From assembly GCF_004365875.1 (NCBI RefSeq), contig NZ_SODF01000001.1, positions 2,356,001 through 2,420,000 of the forward strand: 64,000 bases of DNA, written 5' to 3'. A model generated the notes under the pieces. That model did no database searches and was not told the DNA's origin. It saw only the letters and a list, made by a program, of their open reading frames with translations. The position numbers were made by a program, and so were the translations under genes. Below, in pieces: positions 26,818 to 36,270 of this stretch. Within the stretch, counting starts at the first letter, position 1. Each line of letters begins with the position of its first letter. Source of the stretch: Kribbella kalugense (GTDB taxonomy: Bacteria > Actinomycetota > Actinomycetes > Propionibacteriales > Kribbellaceae).

Positions 26818-27645
26818 ATGACCTTCGACGAGGCGTACGACGCCCTCCTCGCTCGCTGGGGTGTCCCGGTGGAGCAGCTCGAGCTCACGGACGAGTTCGG
26901 TACGACGCATGTGAACGCCTGCGGTCCCGCCGACGGCCCGCCCGTCGTACTGCTGCCAGGACACGGCGCGACGTCGGCGGTGTGGTTCGCCGTCGCACCG
27001 CGGCTCGCCGAGCGTTACCGGGTCTACGCGATCGACGTGATCGTCGATGCAGGCCGCAGTACCAACACCGGACGCAAGCCCAAGACCCCGGCAGATCTGC
27101 ATGCCTGGCTGACGAACGTGCTCGATGGTCTGGGGATCGAGCAGGCGGCGCTGTGCGCACACTCGTACGGCTCGTGGATCGCGCTGACCTTCACGATCGC
27201 GAACCCTGGCCGCGTGAACCGGCTCGCCCTGCTCGACCCGACCGACGGCTACCTCGGCCTGCGCGTCCCGTACATCCTCCGCGCCGTACCGAGCCTCCTC
27301 CGCCCGTCACGCAAGACCACGGAGTCCTTCCTCCGCTGGGAGACTCAGGGCCTCGCCGTCGACCCCCTGGTGCTCGAGCTGGCCGGCCTGGCCGCCGAGC
27401 AACCCTCAACGCCATTCGTCCGCACCAAGCGCCCCACCGACGCCCAGCTCCGCGCCCTCAGCCCTGCTCCCCTGGTCTTCATCGCCGGCCGCAGCAAAAG
27501 CCAAAACCCCGACCAACTCACCGCCCGCGTAACCACCCTCACCCCATCCGCAACCGTCGTACACCTCCCCAACGCAACCCACCACTCCCTCCCCACCCTC
27601 CACACAGACGAGATCCTCCCCGAACTCGAGAAGTACCTGGCCTGA
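26818..27645 (+). CDS. Alpha/beta-fold hydrolase controlled by the adjacent MarR
   Basis: A 275-residue hydrolase. The oxyanion segment LLPGHGATSAVWF, the nucleophile elbow ALCAHSYGSWIAL (Ser in HSYGS), the acid region VFIAGRSKSQNPDQ and the terminal His in NATHHSLPTLH follow the family order. The best resemblance is to carboxylesterase or haloperoxidase-like members; the substrate cannot be read. The ATG follows TATCCT plus seven bases, so it is probably leaderless. The MarR pairing suggests induction by a small, perhaps aromatic or toxic, ligand. Confidence 0.82.
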   Translation: MTFDEAYDALLARWGVPVEQLELTDEFGTTHVNACGPADGPPVVLLPGHGATSAVWFAVAPRLAERYRVYAIDVIVDAGRSTNTGRKPKTPADLHAWLTNVLDGLGIEQAALCAHSYGSWIALTFTIANPGRVNRLALLDPTDGYLGLRVPYILRAVPSLLRPSRKTTESFLRWETQGLAVDPLVLELAGLAAEQPSTPFVRTKRPTDAQLRALSPAPLVFIAGRSKSQNPDQLTARVTTLTPSATVVHLPNATHHSLPTLHTDEILPELEKYLA

Positions 27646-27651
27646 ACAAGA

Positions 27652-27689
27652 CGCAACCCCTCCCCGCGAGCATGCGGGAAGGGGTTGCG
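27652..27689. terminator. Bidirectional terminator between the hydrolase and the L,D-transpeptidase
   Basis: Stem CGCAACCCCTCCCCGC / GCGGGAAGGGGTTGCG (27652-27667 and 27674-27689) with one C-A mismatch and loop GAGCAT, in the gap between two convergent genes. Confidence 0.85.
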
Positions 27690-27705
27690 CTTGACAGCTG
27701 ATGGG

Positions 27706-28965
27706 TCAGGACAGGGCCGAGCCCTTCTTGTAGGCGGCCCAGGTGGTGTTCCAGTCGGTCCAGCCGTTGCCGGGCTCCATGTGCTTGGTGGTGCCGGTGA
27801 CGGTGACGGGGTCGCCGCGCAGCGTCTGGTCGAAGAACCACTGGGCGTTCGCGAGGCTCATGCCGACGCAGCCGTGGCTGACGTTGGCGCTGCCCTGGGC
27901 GCCGCCGGACCACGGGGCGCCGTGGATGAACTCGCCGGAGCTGGTGACGCGCTGAGCCCACTTCACGTCGCTGATGTTGTAGTAGTTCGGGTCGCCCGGC
28001 TTGATGCCGATCGTCGCCGCGTCCATCCGCTTGGTGGTGAACTTCTCCATGATCACCTTCACGCCGCTGCGGGTGGTGAACCCGTCCTTGCCGGCGGTGA
28101 TCGGGATGGTGCGGGCCAACTTGCCGTTGATCGTCACGGTCATCGAGTGCTTCTTGACGTTGACGTTGCTGACGACCGACTTGCCGATGCTGAAGGCGAT
28201 CTTCCGGCTGGAGGTGCCCCAGGTGTTGTTACCGGCGTTGACGCCCTGCGTATCGATGTTCACCGACACCTTGGTGCCGGCCGGCCAGTAGTTCATCGGC
28301 CGGTAGTTCACCTGCTTGCTGTTCACCCAGTGCCAGGTACCGGTGACCGGGACCGAGGTGGTCACCTTCAGCCGCTTCTCGACCGCGGCGCGGTCCTTGA
28401 CCGGGTTGTTCCAGTAGATCTGGATCGGCAGCGCGACGCCGACGGTCTCACCGTTCAGCGGGACGACCGAGGCCTTCAGGCTCTTGGTCGCCTTCAGCGT
28501 CTTGAACGTCGAGCTGATCGGCACAGTTCCGCCGTCGCTGCCCTCGGCCGAGCCGCTCACCGTGTACGACGCACCCGGCTTGAGGTTGTCCGTGGAAGTC
28601 CACTGGGTCTTTTCCGTGTTGAAGCTGCCGGCCACCTTGTCGCCGTCGTCGTCCTTCAGCGTGACCTCGGCCAGCTTGCCGGCCGTCGTGGTCACGGTCA
28701 CCGGCTTGTCCGGCTGCACCGAGGACGCGCCCTTGGCGGGCACGACCGAGATGCTGGCCGCAGGCGTCTCCGACGGGGTCGTCGAGTCGCCCGGAGATGT
28801 CGAGGCGCCCGGAGAGCTGCTCTGCGACGTCGACGGGTTCGTCGTCGACTGACCGGTCGTTCCGCTGCCGTTGGCCTTCGTGTCGCTGCACGCCGTCACT
28901 GCCAGCAGCAGCGCGCAGATCCCCGCCACGGCAAGGCCGTGTTTCCTCACCGAACCGCTCACCAT
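27706..28965 (-). CDS. Lipoprotein L,D-transpeptidase (YkuD domain)
   Basis: A 419-residue exported protein. The signal peptide ends in a lipobox (LLLAVTAC), followed by a Ser/Thr/Gly-rich linker to about residue 75. Two Ig-like domains occupy roughly 80-270, as in mycobacterial LdtMt2-type enzymes. The C-terminal YkuD domain carries the catalytic motif SHGCVGMSLANAQW (Cys near 364) and the upstream His in FIHGAPWSGG. It forms 3-3 crosslinks in peptidoglycan outside the membrane and would be carbapenem-sensitive by family rule. It is flanked by terminators on both sides, so it is a single-gene unit. Confidence 0.93.
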   Translation of the reverse strand: MVSGSVRKHGLAVAGICALLLAVTACSDTKANGSGTTGQSTTNPSTSQSSSPGASTSPGDSTTPSETPAASISVVPAKGASSVQPDKPVTVTTTAGKLAEVTLKDDDGDKVAGSFNTEKTQWTSTDNLKPGASYTVSGSAEGSDGGTVPISSTFKTLKATKSLKASVVPLNGETVGVALPIQIYWNNPVKDRAAVEKRLKVTTSVPVTGTWHWVNSKQVNYRPMNYWPAGTKVSVNIDTQGVNAGNNTWGTSSRKIAFSIGKSVVSNVNVKKHSMTVTINGKLARTIPITAGKDGFTTRSGVKVIMEKFTTKRMDAATIGIKPGDPNYYNISDVKWAQRVTSSGEFIHGAPWSGGAQGSANVSHGCVGMSLANAQWFFDQTLRGDPVTVTGTTKHMEPGNGWTDWNTTWAAYKKGSALS

Positions 28966-29103
28966 TCCCCAGCACTCCCCTGTTTAGTCAAACCGCGGTA
29001 AGGGTAACCTGCCGCAGCGACATTTCTTTGCACCGCATCGCCACCGAACTGGTACGGACCACAACGGTCCGTCCTCACATCACTCCTACAGACGCACGAA
29101 AAC

Positions 29104-29128
29104 GCCGCCCGGTTCGTTCCCGGACGGC
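29104..29128 (-). terminator. Terminator of the ctaC-ctaD-ctaF operon
   Basis: A 9-bp stem (29104-29112 with 29120-29128, one G-U type pair) and loop of seven bases, 20 bases past the ctaF stop. On the minus strand it is followed by GTTTTCG. The other strand also has a T-run (ATTTTTCG). Confidence 0.8.
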
Positions 29129-29148
29129 ATTTTTCGTACGGCGCTCAA

Positions 29149-29544
29149 CTAGTGAGCGTGGTCACCCCGGTAGTACTCGAAGATGAACCCGCTCAGCGTG
29201 ACGATGCCGATCCCGACGCCGGCGATGAACAGCCACCAGCCGAAGACGATTCCGAGCACGACAACGGCCAGCGTCATCGCGCACCACAGCGGCCACCAGG
29301 AGTACGGCGGGAAGAAGCCGAGCTCGCCGGCTCCCTCGACGATCTCCGCTTCCTTGCGGTCCTCCGGCCGGGCGTCCATCCGGCGAGCGGTAACGCTCAG
29401 GTAGAACGCCACCAGCAGCGACAGGAAGAACGTCATCACCAGCGCGGTGGTACCGGTGGGGTCGTTCGACATCAGCCAGTAGATCGGCGTGACGACCACC
29501 ACGAAAACGCTCAGGATCCCGAAGACCCAGGCTTCGACCTTCAC
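29149..29544 (-). CDS. ctaF: Cytochrome c oxidase subunit IV (actinobacterial)
   Basis: A 131-residue membrane protein with four helices: [60 protein letters not shown] and the last near [20 protein letters not shown]. The loop [25 protein letters not shown] is diagnostic of actinobacterial CtaF. It is a small structural subunit of the aa3 oxidase. The ATG overlaps the ctaD stop by four bases. Confidence 0.94.
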   Translation of the reverse strand: MKVEAWVFGILSVFVVVVTPIYWLMSNDPTGTTALVMTFFLSLLVAFYLSVTARRMDARPEDRKEAEIVEGAGELGFFPPYSWWPLWCAMTLAVVVLGIVFGWWLFIAGVGIGIVTLSGFIFEYYRGDHAH

Positions 29545-31313
29545 GCCTTGTCCTTCCCCTCGGTCTCGCTATCGGCGATCTCCTCGAGATGCTCCACGCG
29601 ACCCTGGTCCTCACCCGCGTCGAGCAGGTTGTCGGAGCCGGCCCGGTTGTCCGGGTACTCCGCCAGTGCGAGCTCGGCGTGGTGCAGGTCGAAGGCCGGC
29701 GACTCGGACCGGATCCGCGGCAGCTTCTCGAAGTTGTGCCGCGGCGGCGGCGAGCTGGTCGCCCACTCCAGCGAGCGTCCCCAGCCCCACGGGTCGTCGA
29801 CACCGACCTTCGGCGACTTGCGCGACTTGTAGACGTTGTAGAAGAACGGCAGCATCGACATGCCCAGGATGAACGCGCCGATGCTCGACACCTCGTTGAG
29901 CGTGGTGAAGCCCTCGTTGGGGCCGTAGTCGGCGTACCGCCGGGGCATGCCCTCGACACCGAGCCAGTGCTGCACCAGGAACGTGGTGTGGAAGCCGATG
30001 AACAGCAGCCAGAAGTGCAGCTTGCCGAGCCGCTCGTCGAGCATCCGGCCGGTGAACTTCGGCCACCAGAAGTAGAACCCGGCGAACATCGCGAACACCA
30101 CGGTCCCGAACACGACGTAGTGGAAGTGCGCGACCACGAAGTACGAGTCGGACAGCTGGTAGTCCAGGGCCGGCGAGGCCAGGATGATGCCGGTCAGACC
30201 GCCGAAGAGGAAGGTGGTCAAGAAGCCGACCGACCAGAGCATGGGGGTGTCGAACGACACCGACCCGCCCCAGATCGTGCCGATCCAGTTGAAGAACTTC
30301 ACGCCGGTCGGTACTGCGATCAGGAACGTCATGAAGGAGAAGAACGGCAGGTTCACCGCACCGGTGACGAACATGTGGTGCGCCCAGACCGCCACCGAGA
30401 GGACCCCGATGCCCATGGTCGCGGCGACCAGACCGATGTAGCCGAAGACCGGCTTGCGGCTGAAGACCGGCAGGATCTCGGTGATGATGCCGAAGAACGG
30501 CAAGGCGATGATGTAGACCTCGGGATGCCCGAAGAACCAGAACAGGTGTTGCCACAGCAGTGGCCCGCCGTTCGCGGCATCGAAGACGTGCGCCCCCAGC
30601 GATCTATCCGCCTCCAGGACCAGCAGTGCACCAGCCAGGATCGGGAACGCGATCAGCACGAGGATCGACGTGACCAGGATGTTCCAGGTGAAGATCGGCA
30701 TCCGGAACATCGTCATACCCGGAGCGCGCATCGTGATGATCGTCGTCACGAAGTTGACCGCACCGAGGATGGTGCCCAGACCGGCCATCCACAGACCCAT
30801 GATCCACAGGTCGCCGCCGATGCCCGGCGAGCGGACCGCGTTCGACAGCGGGGCGTAGGCGAACCAGCCGAAGTCGGCCGCGCCGCCCGGGGTGAAGAAA
30901 CCGCTGATCGTGATCAGGCCGCCGAACAGGAACAGCCAGTAGCTGAACATGTTCAGCCGCGGGAACGCGACGTCCGGGGCGCCGATCTGGATCGGCATGA
31001 TCTCGTTCGCGAAGCCGACGAACAGCGGTGTCGCGAACAGCAGCAGCATGATCGTGCCGTGCATCGTGAAGAGCTGGTTGTAGACCTCTTCGTTCACGAT
31101 CTGCAGGCCCGGTTTGGCCAGCTCGGCGCGGATGACCAGTGCCATCACGCCGGCGATCAGGAAGAACGCGAACGAGGTGATCAGGTACATGTGCCCGATG
31201 ATCTTGTGGTCGGTGGTGGTGATCCACTTGACCAGGATCTGACCCTTGCTGCGCCGCCGCGGCAGTGCGGTGGTGCTACCGATGGCGCCGGTGCGCTCGG
31301 CGTAGTCGGTCAC
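29541..31313 (-). CDS. ctaD: Cytochrome c oxidase subunit I (aa3 type)
   Basis: A 590-residue haem-copper oxidase catalytic subunit with 12 helices. The low-spin haem His is in [16 protein letters not shown]. The CuB/Tyr motif is [21 protein letters not shown] (His and the crosslinked Tyr), and the haem a3 and CuB His residues lie in VWAHHMF and [11 protein letters not shown]. It reduces O2 to water at the membrane and pumps protons. In M. tuberculosis ctaD is unlinked from ctaC/ctaF; here it lies between them with four-base overlaps on both sides. Confidence 0.97.
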   Translation of the reverse strand: MTDYAERTGAIGSTTALPRRRSKGQILVKWITTTDHKIIGHMYLITSFAFFLIAGVMALVIRAELAKPGLQIVNEEVYNQLFTMHGTIMLLLFATPLFVGFANEIMPIQIGAPDVAFPRLNMFSYWLFLFGGLITISGFFTPGGAADFGWFAYAPLSNAVRSPGIGGDLWIMGLWMAGLGTILGAVNFVTTIITMRAPGMTMFRMPIFTWNILVTSILVLIAFPILAGALLVLEADRSLGAHVFDAANGGPLLWQHLFWFFGHPEVYIIALPFFGIITEILPVFSRKPVFGYIGLVAATMGIGVLSVAVWAHHMFVTGAVNLPFFSFMTFLIAVPTGVKFFNWIGTIWGGSVSFDTPMLWSVGFLTTFLFGGLTGIILASPALDYQLSDSYFVVAHFHYVVFGTVVFAMFAGFYFWWPKFTGRMLDERLGKLHFWLLFIGFHTTFLVQHWLGVEGMPRRYADYGPNEGFTTLNEVSSIGAFILGMSMLPFFYNVYKSRKSPKVGVDDPWGWGRSLEWATSSPPPRHNFEKLPRIRSESPAFDLHHAELALAEYPDNRAGSDNLLDAGEDQGRVEHLEEIADSETEGKDKA

Positions 31314-32197
31314 TTCTCGCCCTCCCCTGTACCGGGAATGGTGGTGGCGTCGGAGCCTCCGGTGGCGGCGCCGGTCTGGCCCTTGGCGGCCAACTCACGG
31401 AGGTGTGTGTCGTACTCGTCGCGGCTGACGACCTTGACGCTGAAGATCATCCGGCTGTGGTAGAGCCCGCAGAGCTCCGCGCACTTGCCCTCGAAGGTGC
31501 CGATCTTGGTCGGGGTCAGCTCGAACTTGTTGGTCCGGCCCGGGATGACGTCGAGCTTGAAGTAGAACGACGGCACCCAGAAGGAGTGGATGACGTCCGG
31601 CGAGGTCAGGTCGAACTGGACCGACTCGTTCACCGGCAGCCACAGGGTGGACGGCTTGTCCATGGTGCCGGTCTCCCAGACACCCTGCTGCCCGTCGACC
31701 GTGTCCTTGTAGTTGAAGGTCCACTGCCACTGCTGAGCCACCACGTTGACGGTGTGCTGCGAGTTGGCGCTCATCTTCGTGACCTGGTTGCCGTGCTCGA
31801 CGGTGTAGAAGAACAGCACACCGATGATCGCGAACGGAGCCAGCGTGTAGAGCACCTCGAGCGGCAGGTTGTACCGCACCTGCCTCGGGGCCTCCTCGTT
31901 GCGCTTGCGGTACCGGACGCTGACCCACAGGATCAGGCCCCAGACCATCACGCCGACGATCAGGGCAGCGGTCCAGGCACCGATCCAGAGACTGCGGACA
32001 GCCTCGGTCCGGTCCGACGCGCCCTCGGGGAGACCGAGTCGTTTCCACTGCTCAGTGGTTTCCGACGAGCAACCGGTCAGCAGCAGGGTGCCGAGCACCA
32101 CCGCCGTACCGACCAGCAGGCGTCGTTTCGCCGGACGTGTGGCGCCGGCAGAAACTGCCGAACGCTCCTCCACTCCGGGCGTGCCGTTCGAACCCAC
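31310..32197 (-). CDS. ctaC: Cytochrome c oxidase subunit II (CuA subunit, lipoprotein)
   Basis: About 295 residues. The N-terminal signal ends in a lipobox ([10 protein letters not shown]), then two membrane helices ([20 protein letters not shown] and [15 protein letters not shown]) and the exposed cupredoxin domain. The CuA ligands are in DVIHSFWVP (His) and [12 protein letters not shown] (two Cys, Glu, His, Met), all intact. It accepts electrons from QcrC. I chose GTG at 32197 because GGGAAGGGAAAGG stands upstream; GTG at 32173 is an alternative. First gene of ctaC-ctaD-ctaF; divergent from a cysteine desulfurase. Confidence 0.94.
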   Translation of the reverse strand: MGSNGTPGVEERSAVSAGATRPAKRRLLVGTAVVLGTLLLTGCSSETTEQWKRLGLPEGASDRTEAVRSLWIGAWTAALIVGVMVWGLILWVSVRYRKRNEEAPRQVRYNLPLEVLYTLAPFAIIGVLFFYTVEHGNQVTKMSANSQHTVNVVAQQWQWTFNYKDTVDGQQGVWETGTMDKPSTLWLPVNESVQFDLTSPDVIHSFWVPSFYFKLDVIPGRTNKFELTPTKIGTFEGKCAELCGLYHSRMIFSVKVVSRDEYDTHLRELAAKGQTGAATGGSDATTIPGTGEGEK

Positions 32198-32291
32198 GGG
32201 GCGCCTTTCCCTTCCCAAGTGAGACTGACGACCAAACACTACTGGACACCTTTCGCGTCTCTGCGCATAGGTAGGGCTTAGCGTTTCCTCT

Positions 32292-33407
32292 GTGAGTGAG
32301 CGTGCGTATCTGGACGCGGCATCGGCCGAGTCGTTGCACCCGGCAGCAAGGGAAATGTTGCTGTCGGCAGTGGATTCCGGCTGGGCCGATCCGGTCCGTC
32401 TGCACCACGAGGGACGGACCGCACGACTGCTGCTCGACAACGCCCGCGCTGTCCTGGCGGACGCGATCGGAGTACGGCCGGACGACCTGTACCTGACTAC
32501 CTCGGGTACGACGGCCATCCGGGCCGGTCTGACCGCGGTGCGAGCTGCCCGGAGTCGGGTCGGGCAGACCGTCGTACACAGTGCTGTCGAGCACTCCGCC
32601 GTACTGCACTCTGGTGGAGAGTCGGCCGTTGAGGTTGGCGTGGACATGCAGGGTCGGGTTGACCTGGAGGCCTTTAGTACGGCGGTGCGGCAACCAGGTG
32701 TGGCTCTGGCTGCTGTGCAGTCGGCGAACCATGAGGTGGGTACTCGGCAGCCGATCAGCGCTTTGGCTGAGGCGTGTGGCGACGTACCGCTGCTGGTGGA
32801 CGCGGCGGCCTCGGTGGGGCATGACGCCGTACCCGCGGGCTGGTCTGTGCTGACTGCTAGTGCGCACAAGTGGGGTGGTCCGGCAGGTGTGGGCCTGCTG
32901 GCTGTGCGGAAGGGCACCCGGATCACTCCGGCCTGGCCGATGGACGAGCGGGAGGACGGGCTCTCCCCTGGCTTCCCGAACGTGCCAAACGCACTGGCTG
33001 CGGCCGCTGCCTTGCAGGCCCGGCTCAGTGAAGCAGCTGAGCTCGACAAGCAGCACAGGGCCTGGATCGATGAGGTACGGCGCCGTGTGGCCGCAGACAT
33101 CTCCGATGTGGAGGTGGTAGGAGATCCGGAGGACCGCCTGCCGCACATCCTCACGTTCTCGTGTCTCTACGTGGACGGCGAGGCGATCGTGACCGCTCTG
33201 GATGCGGAGGGCTTCGCGGTCTCCAGCGGGTCCGCGTGTACGTCGAGCACCCTGCGACCGTCACATGTCCTGGCAGCTATGGGTGTGCTGACCCACGGCA
33301 ACGTGCGCATCTCACTCGGCCGCAGTACGACGTACGCCGACATCGACCGCTTCTGCGCTGTATTGCCAGGGATCGTGCAGCGGATCCGGGCGGAGGTCGG
33401 CATGTGA
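32292..33407 (+). CDS. Cysteine desulfurase (NifS/IscS type, class V aminotransferase)
   Basis: A 371-residue PLP enzyme that moves sulfur from cysteine onto an active-site Cys. The Schiff-base Lys is in TASAHKWGGPAGVG (about residue 194), the PLP-binding Asp in LLVDAAASVGHD and the His in SANHEVGTRQP. The sulfur-carrying Cys316 is in SSGSACTSS, on the loop typical of group I enzymes. It is somewhat diverged from IscS (DAASAESLHPAARE at the N-terminus) but complete. GTG start, likely leaderless. It overlaps the TusA-like gene (GTGA), which suggests that TusA is the persulfide acceptor. Confidence 0.92.
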   Translation: MSERAYLDAASAESLHPAAREMLLSAVDSGWADPVRLHHEGRTARLLLDNARAVLADAIGVRPDDLYLTTSGTTAIRAGLTAVRAARSRVGQTVVHSAVEHSAVLHSGGESAVEVGVDMQGRVDLEAFSTAVRQPGVALAAVQSANHEVGTRQPISALAEACGDVPLLVDAAASVGHDAVPAGWSVLTASAHKWGGPAGVGLLAVRKGTRITPAWPMDEREDGLSPGFPNVPNALAAAAALQARLSEAAELDKQHRAWIDEVRRRVAADISDVEVVGDPEDRLPHILTFSCLYVDGEAIVTALDAEGFAVSSGSACTSSTLRPSHVLAAMGVLTHGNVRISLGRSTTYADIDRFCAVLPGIVQRIRAEVGM

Positions 33408-33616
33408 ACGTCGACCTCGACTGCCGTGGCCTGCTCTGCCCACTCCCGGTAATCAAACTGGCCAAGACGCTACCGACCGTTGCCATAGGCGACACAATCA
33501 CCGTCCTGGCCGACGACCCGGCCGCCGCCACCGACATCCCAGCCTGGTGCCGGATGCGCTCCCAGGAGCTCGTGTCAGCCGACGAAAACCAATACGTCGT
33601 CCGCCGACTCAGCTGA
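33404..33616 (+). CDS. TusA/SirA-family sulfurtransferase
   Basis: A 70-residue protein with the signature CRGLLCPLPVIKLAKTL; Cys12 in the CPxP motif is the sulfur carrier and Cys7 lies nearby. The rest (IGDTITVLADDPAAATDIPAWC) is the canonical two-layer fold. GTG start overlapping the desulfurase stop by four bases, so the two are made together. The pair would pass persulfide to an acceptor for tRNA thiolation or cofactor sulfuration; which one is not visible here. Confidence 0.92.
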   Translation: MNVDLDCRGLLCPLPVIKLAKTLPTVAIGDTITVLADDPAAATDIPAWCRMRSQELVSADENQYVVRRLS

Positions 33617-33645
33617 CAGGCAGCTCGGCCTGCACCGGCCCCAAC

Positions 33646-34560
33646 TCAGAGCGCCCGGGACAGTTCGGCGTAAGTGGGCTGCAGCTTGCGGACGGTCGCT
33701 GCGGCGGCCGTGGGTGAGCCGGCGGTGAGTTCGTACTGCAGGCTGCCGACCAACCGCGCCTGGGTGTCGAGGATCGCGCTCGCGTCCAGCAGCCCGATCC
33801 GTGCCGTCGCTGTCGCCGCGTCGACCAGCCGTCGCGTGCCGACCCGGACCGCGAAGTGCGTCATCATTCCGCGCACCGCTTCGTCCTTACCCTGCTCGAT
33901 CATCTCGGCAAAGCGTTCGAGCGCTGCCTCGTTCCCGACGGTCCCAGGCGAGATCTGTACGTCGTCCCGGAGCGACAGCCACGCCTTGGCCGCGGGCATG
34001 GATACTCGCAGCGCGTCGTCCGCCGTCACCTCCCGGACCCGCTGGAAGCCGGACCGCATCCCGTAGCCGTACCGCCGGTAGCTGATGGACTCGGCACGCC
34101 AGGCCGCCAGAAAGGCATCGAGCGGAAGCGTCGCGTAGGGAAAGCCATGCGGGTCGTGCATCAGCACTCTGTCGCCGTCGACCGCAAGCACGGCCAGGAA
34201 GTGATCAGCCTCGATAGGTGTGCCGGCGCCTGGTTGGTGCAGCAGTAGGCCCATCTCGACCGGTCCGACGAGCACTGGTCCGTCCAGCAGCGCCGTACGC
34301 AATCGGTCGAGTGCCTCGTCAGCTGACGAGGCGCCGCTCGCGTCGCAGGTCCAGCCGAGCAGTTCGATCGCAGCGTCGAGTCCGAGGTCCGGATCCCACC
34401 CGTAGGGATCGAAGAGCGGCACCCGGCCGGAGATCAGCTGGACACCGAAGGGTGAGCCGGTGAGTACCTCGATGACCGCTGGAGTGGGCGCTTGGTCGCC
34501 GAGGATCATCGCGAGGCTGTTGCTGTAGCAGTACGGTCCGGAGCCGGTGTAGGGAAGCAT
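33646..34560 (-). CDS. BtrH-like papain-fold (C39-like) protein
   Basis: A 304-residue protein. The N-terminal 180 residues match the BtrH N-terminal/C39-like fold: GPYCYSNSLAMIL with a candidate catalytic Cys11, then EADHFLAVLAVDGDRVLMHDPHG with the His and an Asp. Residues about 185-304 are helical and lack family motifs. BtrH itself transfers a gamma-glutamyl-aminobutyryl side chain onto butirosin; other members are peptidase-like. No biosynthetic neighbours are present, so the role here is open. It is divergent from the sirtuin gene with only 44 bases between. Confidence 0.75.
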   Translation of the reverse strand: MLPYTGSGPYCYSNSLAMILGDQAPTPAVIEVLTGSPFGVQLISGRVPLFDPYGWDPDLGLDAAIELLGWTCDASGASSADEALDRLRTALLDGPVLVGPVEMGLLLHQPGAGTPIEADHFLAVLAVDGDRVLMHDPHGFPYATLPLDAFLAAWRAESISYRRYGYGMRSGFQRVREVTADDALRVSMPAAKAWLSLRDDVQISPGTVGNEAALERFAEMIEQGKDEAVRGMMTHFAVRVGTRRLVDAATATARIGLLDASAILDTQARLVGSLQYELTAGSPTAAAATVRKLQPTYAELSRAL

Positions 34561-34604
34561 GGGTTTGACGATCAGGGTTGCCCCTGTGTCAAGGTCAAGG
34601 GCAT

Positions 34605-35333
34605 ATGTTCGATCTTGTGCTCAACGCTGACCGCATCGCCGTGCTGACTGGGGCGGGGATCTCTACGGCCTCTGGGATCCCTGATTTTCGTGGGCCGGAG
34701 GGGGTGTGGACGAAGGACCCGGCTGCGGAGGCGATGTTCGACATCGACGAGTACGTCGGGAGTCGCGAGGTCCGCGTGGCGACGTGGAAGCACCGTCTCG
34801 CCGTACCGGCCTGGACAGCCGAGCCGAACCCAGGCCACCTCGCACTGGTCGAGCTGGAGCGACAGGGGCGTCTGACCGGACTGATCACCCAGAACGTCGA
34901 CGGGCTGCACCAGAAGGCCGGATCGTCGCCGGAGCTCGTCCACGAGCTGCACGGGACGGTCTGGTACGTCGACTGCCTCCAGTGCAACCGGCGCATCCCG
35001 ATGGCCGACGTACTCCCCCGGCTCGAGTCCGGTGACGAGGACCCGGCCTGTGAGGTCTGCGGCGGCATCCTGAAGTCCGCAACGGTCTCCTTCGGCCAGT
35101 CCCTCGACCGGGCCGTCCTGGACCGAGCCGTCGCCGCCACCGAGTCCGCCGACCTGTTCCTTGCCGTCGGCACCTCACTGCAGGTCTACCCGGCCGCCGG
35201 CCTCTGCGACCTGGCCCTGAACGCAGGCAAGCCTCTGGTCATCCTCAACGCCCAGCCCACCCCGTACGACGAACACGCCACCAAAGTCCTCCACACCCCC
35301 ATCGAAACCACCCTCCCGTCACTCGTCGGCTGA
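34605..35333 (+). CDS. NAD-dependent protein deacylase (sirtuin, Sir2 class)
   Basis: A 242-residue sirtuin. NAD-binding GAGISTASGIPDFRG, the catalytic region TQNVDGLHQKAG with ELHG (active His), the zinc Cys pairs CLQC and CEVCGG, and GTSLQVYPAAGL near the C-terminus are all present. It removes acyl groups from Lys, making nicotinamide and O-acyl-ADP-ribose. The ATG at 34605 has AAGG upstream; a TTG at 34578 is a weaker alternative. The 3' end overlaps the convergent XRE gene by 15 bases. Confidence 0.94.
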   Translation: MFDLVLNADRIAVLTGAGISTASGIPDFRGPEGVWTKDPAAEAMFDIDEYVGSREVRVATWKHRLAVPAWTAEPNPGHLALVELERQGRLTGLITQNVDGLHQKAGSSPELVHELHGTVWYVDCLQCNRRIPMADVLPRLESGDEDPACEVCGGILKSATVSFGQSLDRAVLDRAVAATESADLFLAVGTSLQVYPAAGLCDLALNAGKPLVILNAQPTPYDEHATKVLHTPIETTLPSLVG

Positions 35334-36194
35334 CCACTCGCCGGCCAGCAGTTGGAGCGCCGCCTCGGAACGGGAACCCGGCTCCGCGTTGAAGATCGCC
35401 ACCCGCTGACCGTCGTCGGGCAGGACCAGGAGCTCGGTTATCAGCTCCATCCGCCCGACCAACGGGTGCTGGTAGGTCCGGGTGGCGCCGCCGCAGTCGC
35501 CGACCGGGTGGCCGGACCAGAGCTTGGCGAACTCCGGGCTGCCGAGCGTCAGGTCACCGACTAGCCGGCTCAGCTCAGGTTCGCCGGGATAGCGTCCGGC
35601 GATCAGCCTGAGGTCAGCGACAGTGGCCCGCGCCTTCTGCGGCCATTCGACGTACAGCTCGCGCAGGTGGGGATCCAGGAACAGTAGCCGCGCGATGTTC
35701 GGCCGATCGCTCGGACGGCTCGGTGCGGTGGGGTCGAGGTGACCGGCGAGCAGTGCGTGGGCCATCGGGTTCCAGGCGAGGACGTCGAGGAACCTGCCCA
35801 TCACCAGCGCAGGCACGTCTCCGAATGACTCGATCATCACCAGCACTCCGGGCCGTACCTGCTCCGGCTTCGGCGTACGGCGGCGGCTCGTCGGCTTCGG
35901 CCTGGCGAGCGTGTACAGGTGAGACCGCTCGTCGTCGTCCAGCCGCAGTACCCGCGCGACAGCATCAAGTACGGCGTCCGACGCGTTGGGGCTGAGCCCT
36001 TGTTCGAGCCGCGTGTAGTAGCCGGCGCTGACCCCAGCGAGCTGCGCAAGCTCCTCCCGCCGCAGACCAGGCACCCGACGACGCCCGCCGTACGACGAAA
36101 GCCCGGCGTCCTCGGGCTGCAGCCGCGCCCGCCGGGAGCGCAGGAACTCGCCCAGGTCGGTGTACACGTCTCCAGTCTCACCTACTGCGGTCAT
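35319..36194 (-). CDS. XRE-family regulator with MmyB-like ligand-binding domain
   Basis: A 291-residue protein. Residues about 12-90 hold the helix-turn-helix (LGEFLRSRRARLQPED, VPGLRREELAQLAGVSAGYYTRLEQG), and about 105-285 the MmyB-like domain (LVMGRFLDVLAWNPMAHALLAGH, RATVADLRLIAGRYPGEPELSRLVGDL). The divergent neighbour is a short-chain dehydrogenase, the usual arrangement for this group in Streptomyces-like genomes. It probably represses that gene and itself through the palindrome at 36205. Confidence 0.9.
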   Translation of the reverse strand: MTAVGETGDVYTDLGEFLRSRRARLQPEDAGLSSYGGRRRVPGLRREELAQLAGVSAGYYTRLEQGLSPNASDAVLDAVARVLRLDDDERSHLYTLARPKPTSRRRTPKPEQVRPGVLVMIESFGDVPALVMGRFLDVLAWNPMAHALLAGHLDPTAPSRPSDRPNIARLLFLDPHLRELYVEWPQKARATVADLRLIAGRYPGEPELSRLVGDLTLGSPEFAKLWSGHPVGDCGGATRTYQHPLVGRMELITELLVLPDDGQRVAIFNAEPGSRSEAALQLLAGEWSADE

Positions 36195-36204
36195 CCGAGC
36201 CTGT

Positions 36205-36215
36205 ACCTGTCAGGT
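36205..36215. promoter_or_regulatory. Candidate operator in the XRE/SDR divergent promoter
   Basis: ACCTGTCAGGT is an inverted repeat with 5-bp arms, overlapping the apparent -10 (TACAGG, minus strand) of the XRE gene. It lies between the XRE gene and the SDR gene (76-bp gap). Confidence 0.45.
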
Positions 36216-36270
36216 GTGCCCCCAGCAGGGCTCTGGGACTGGTACGCCGCTGCACCGCAGGCTGACTGGC

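Noticed and set aside
29589-31463. A 624-codon frame opposite ctaD, and similar long frames opposite the M48 peptidase, the L,D-transpeptidase and the hydrolase at 1187
   Set aside because: High-GC genes leave long open antisense frames; these have shadow composition (runs of Arg, His, Asp, Gln, Val) and no motifs.
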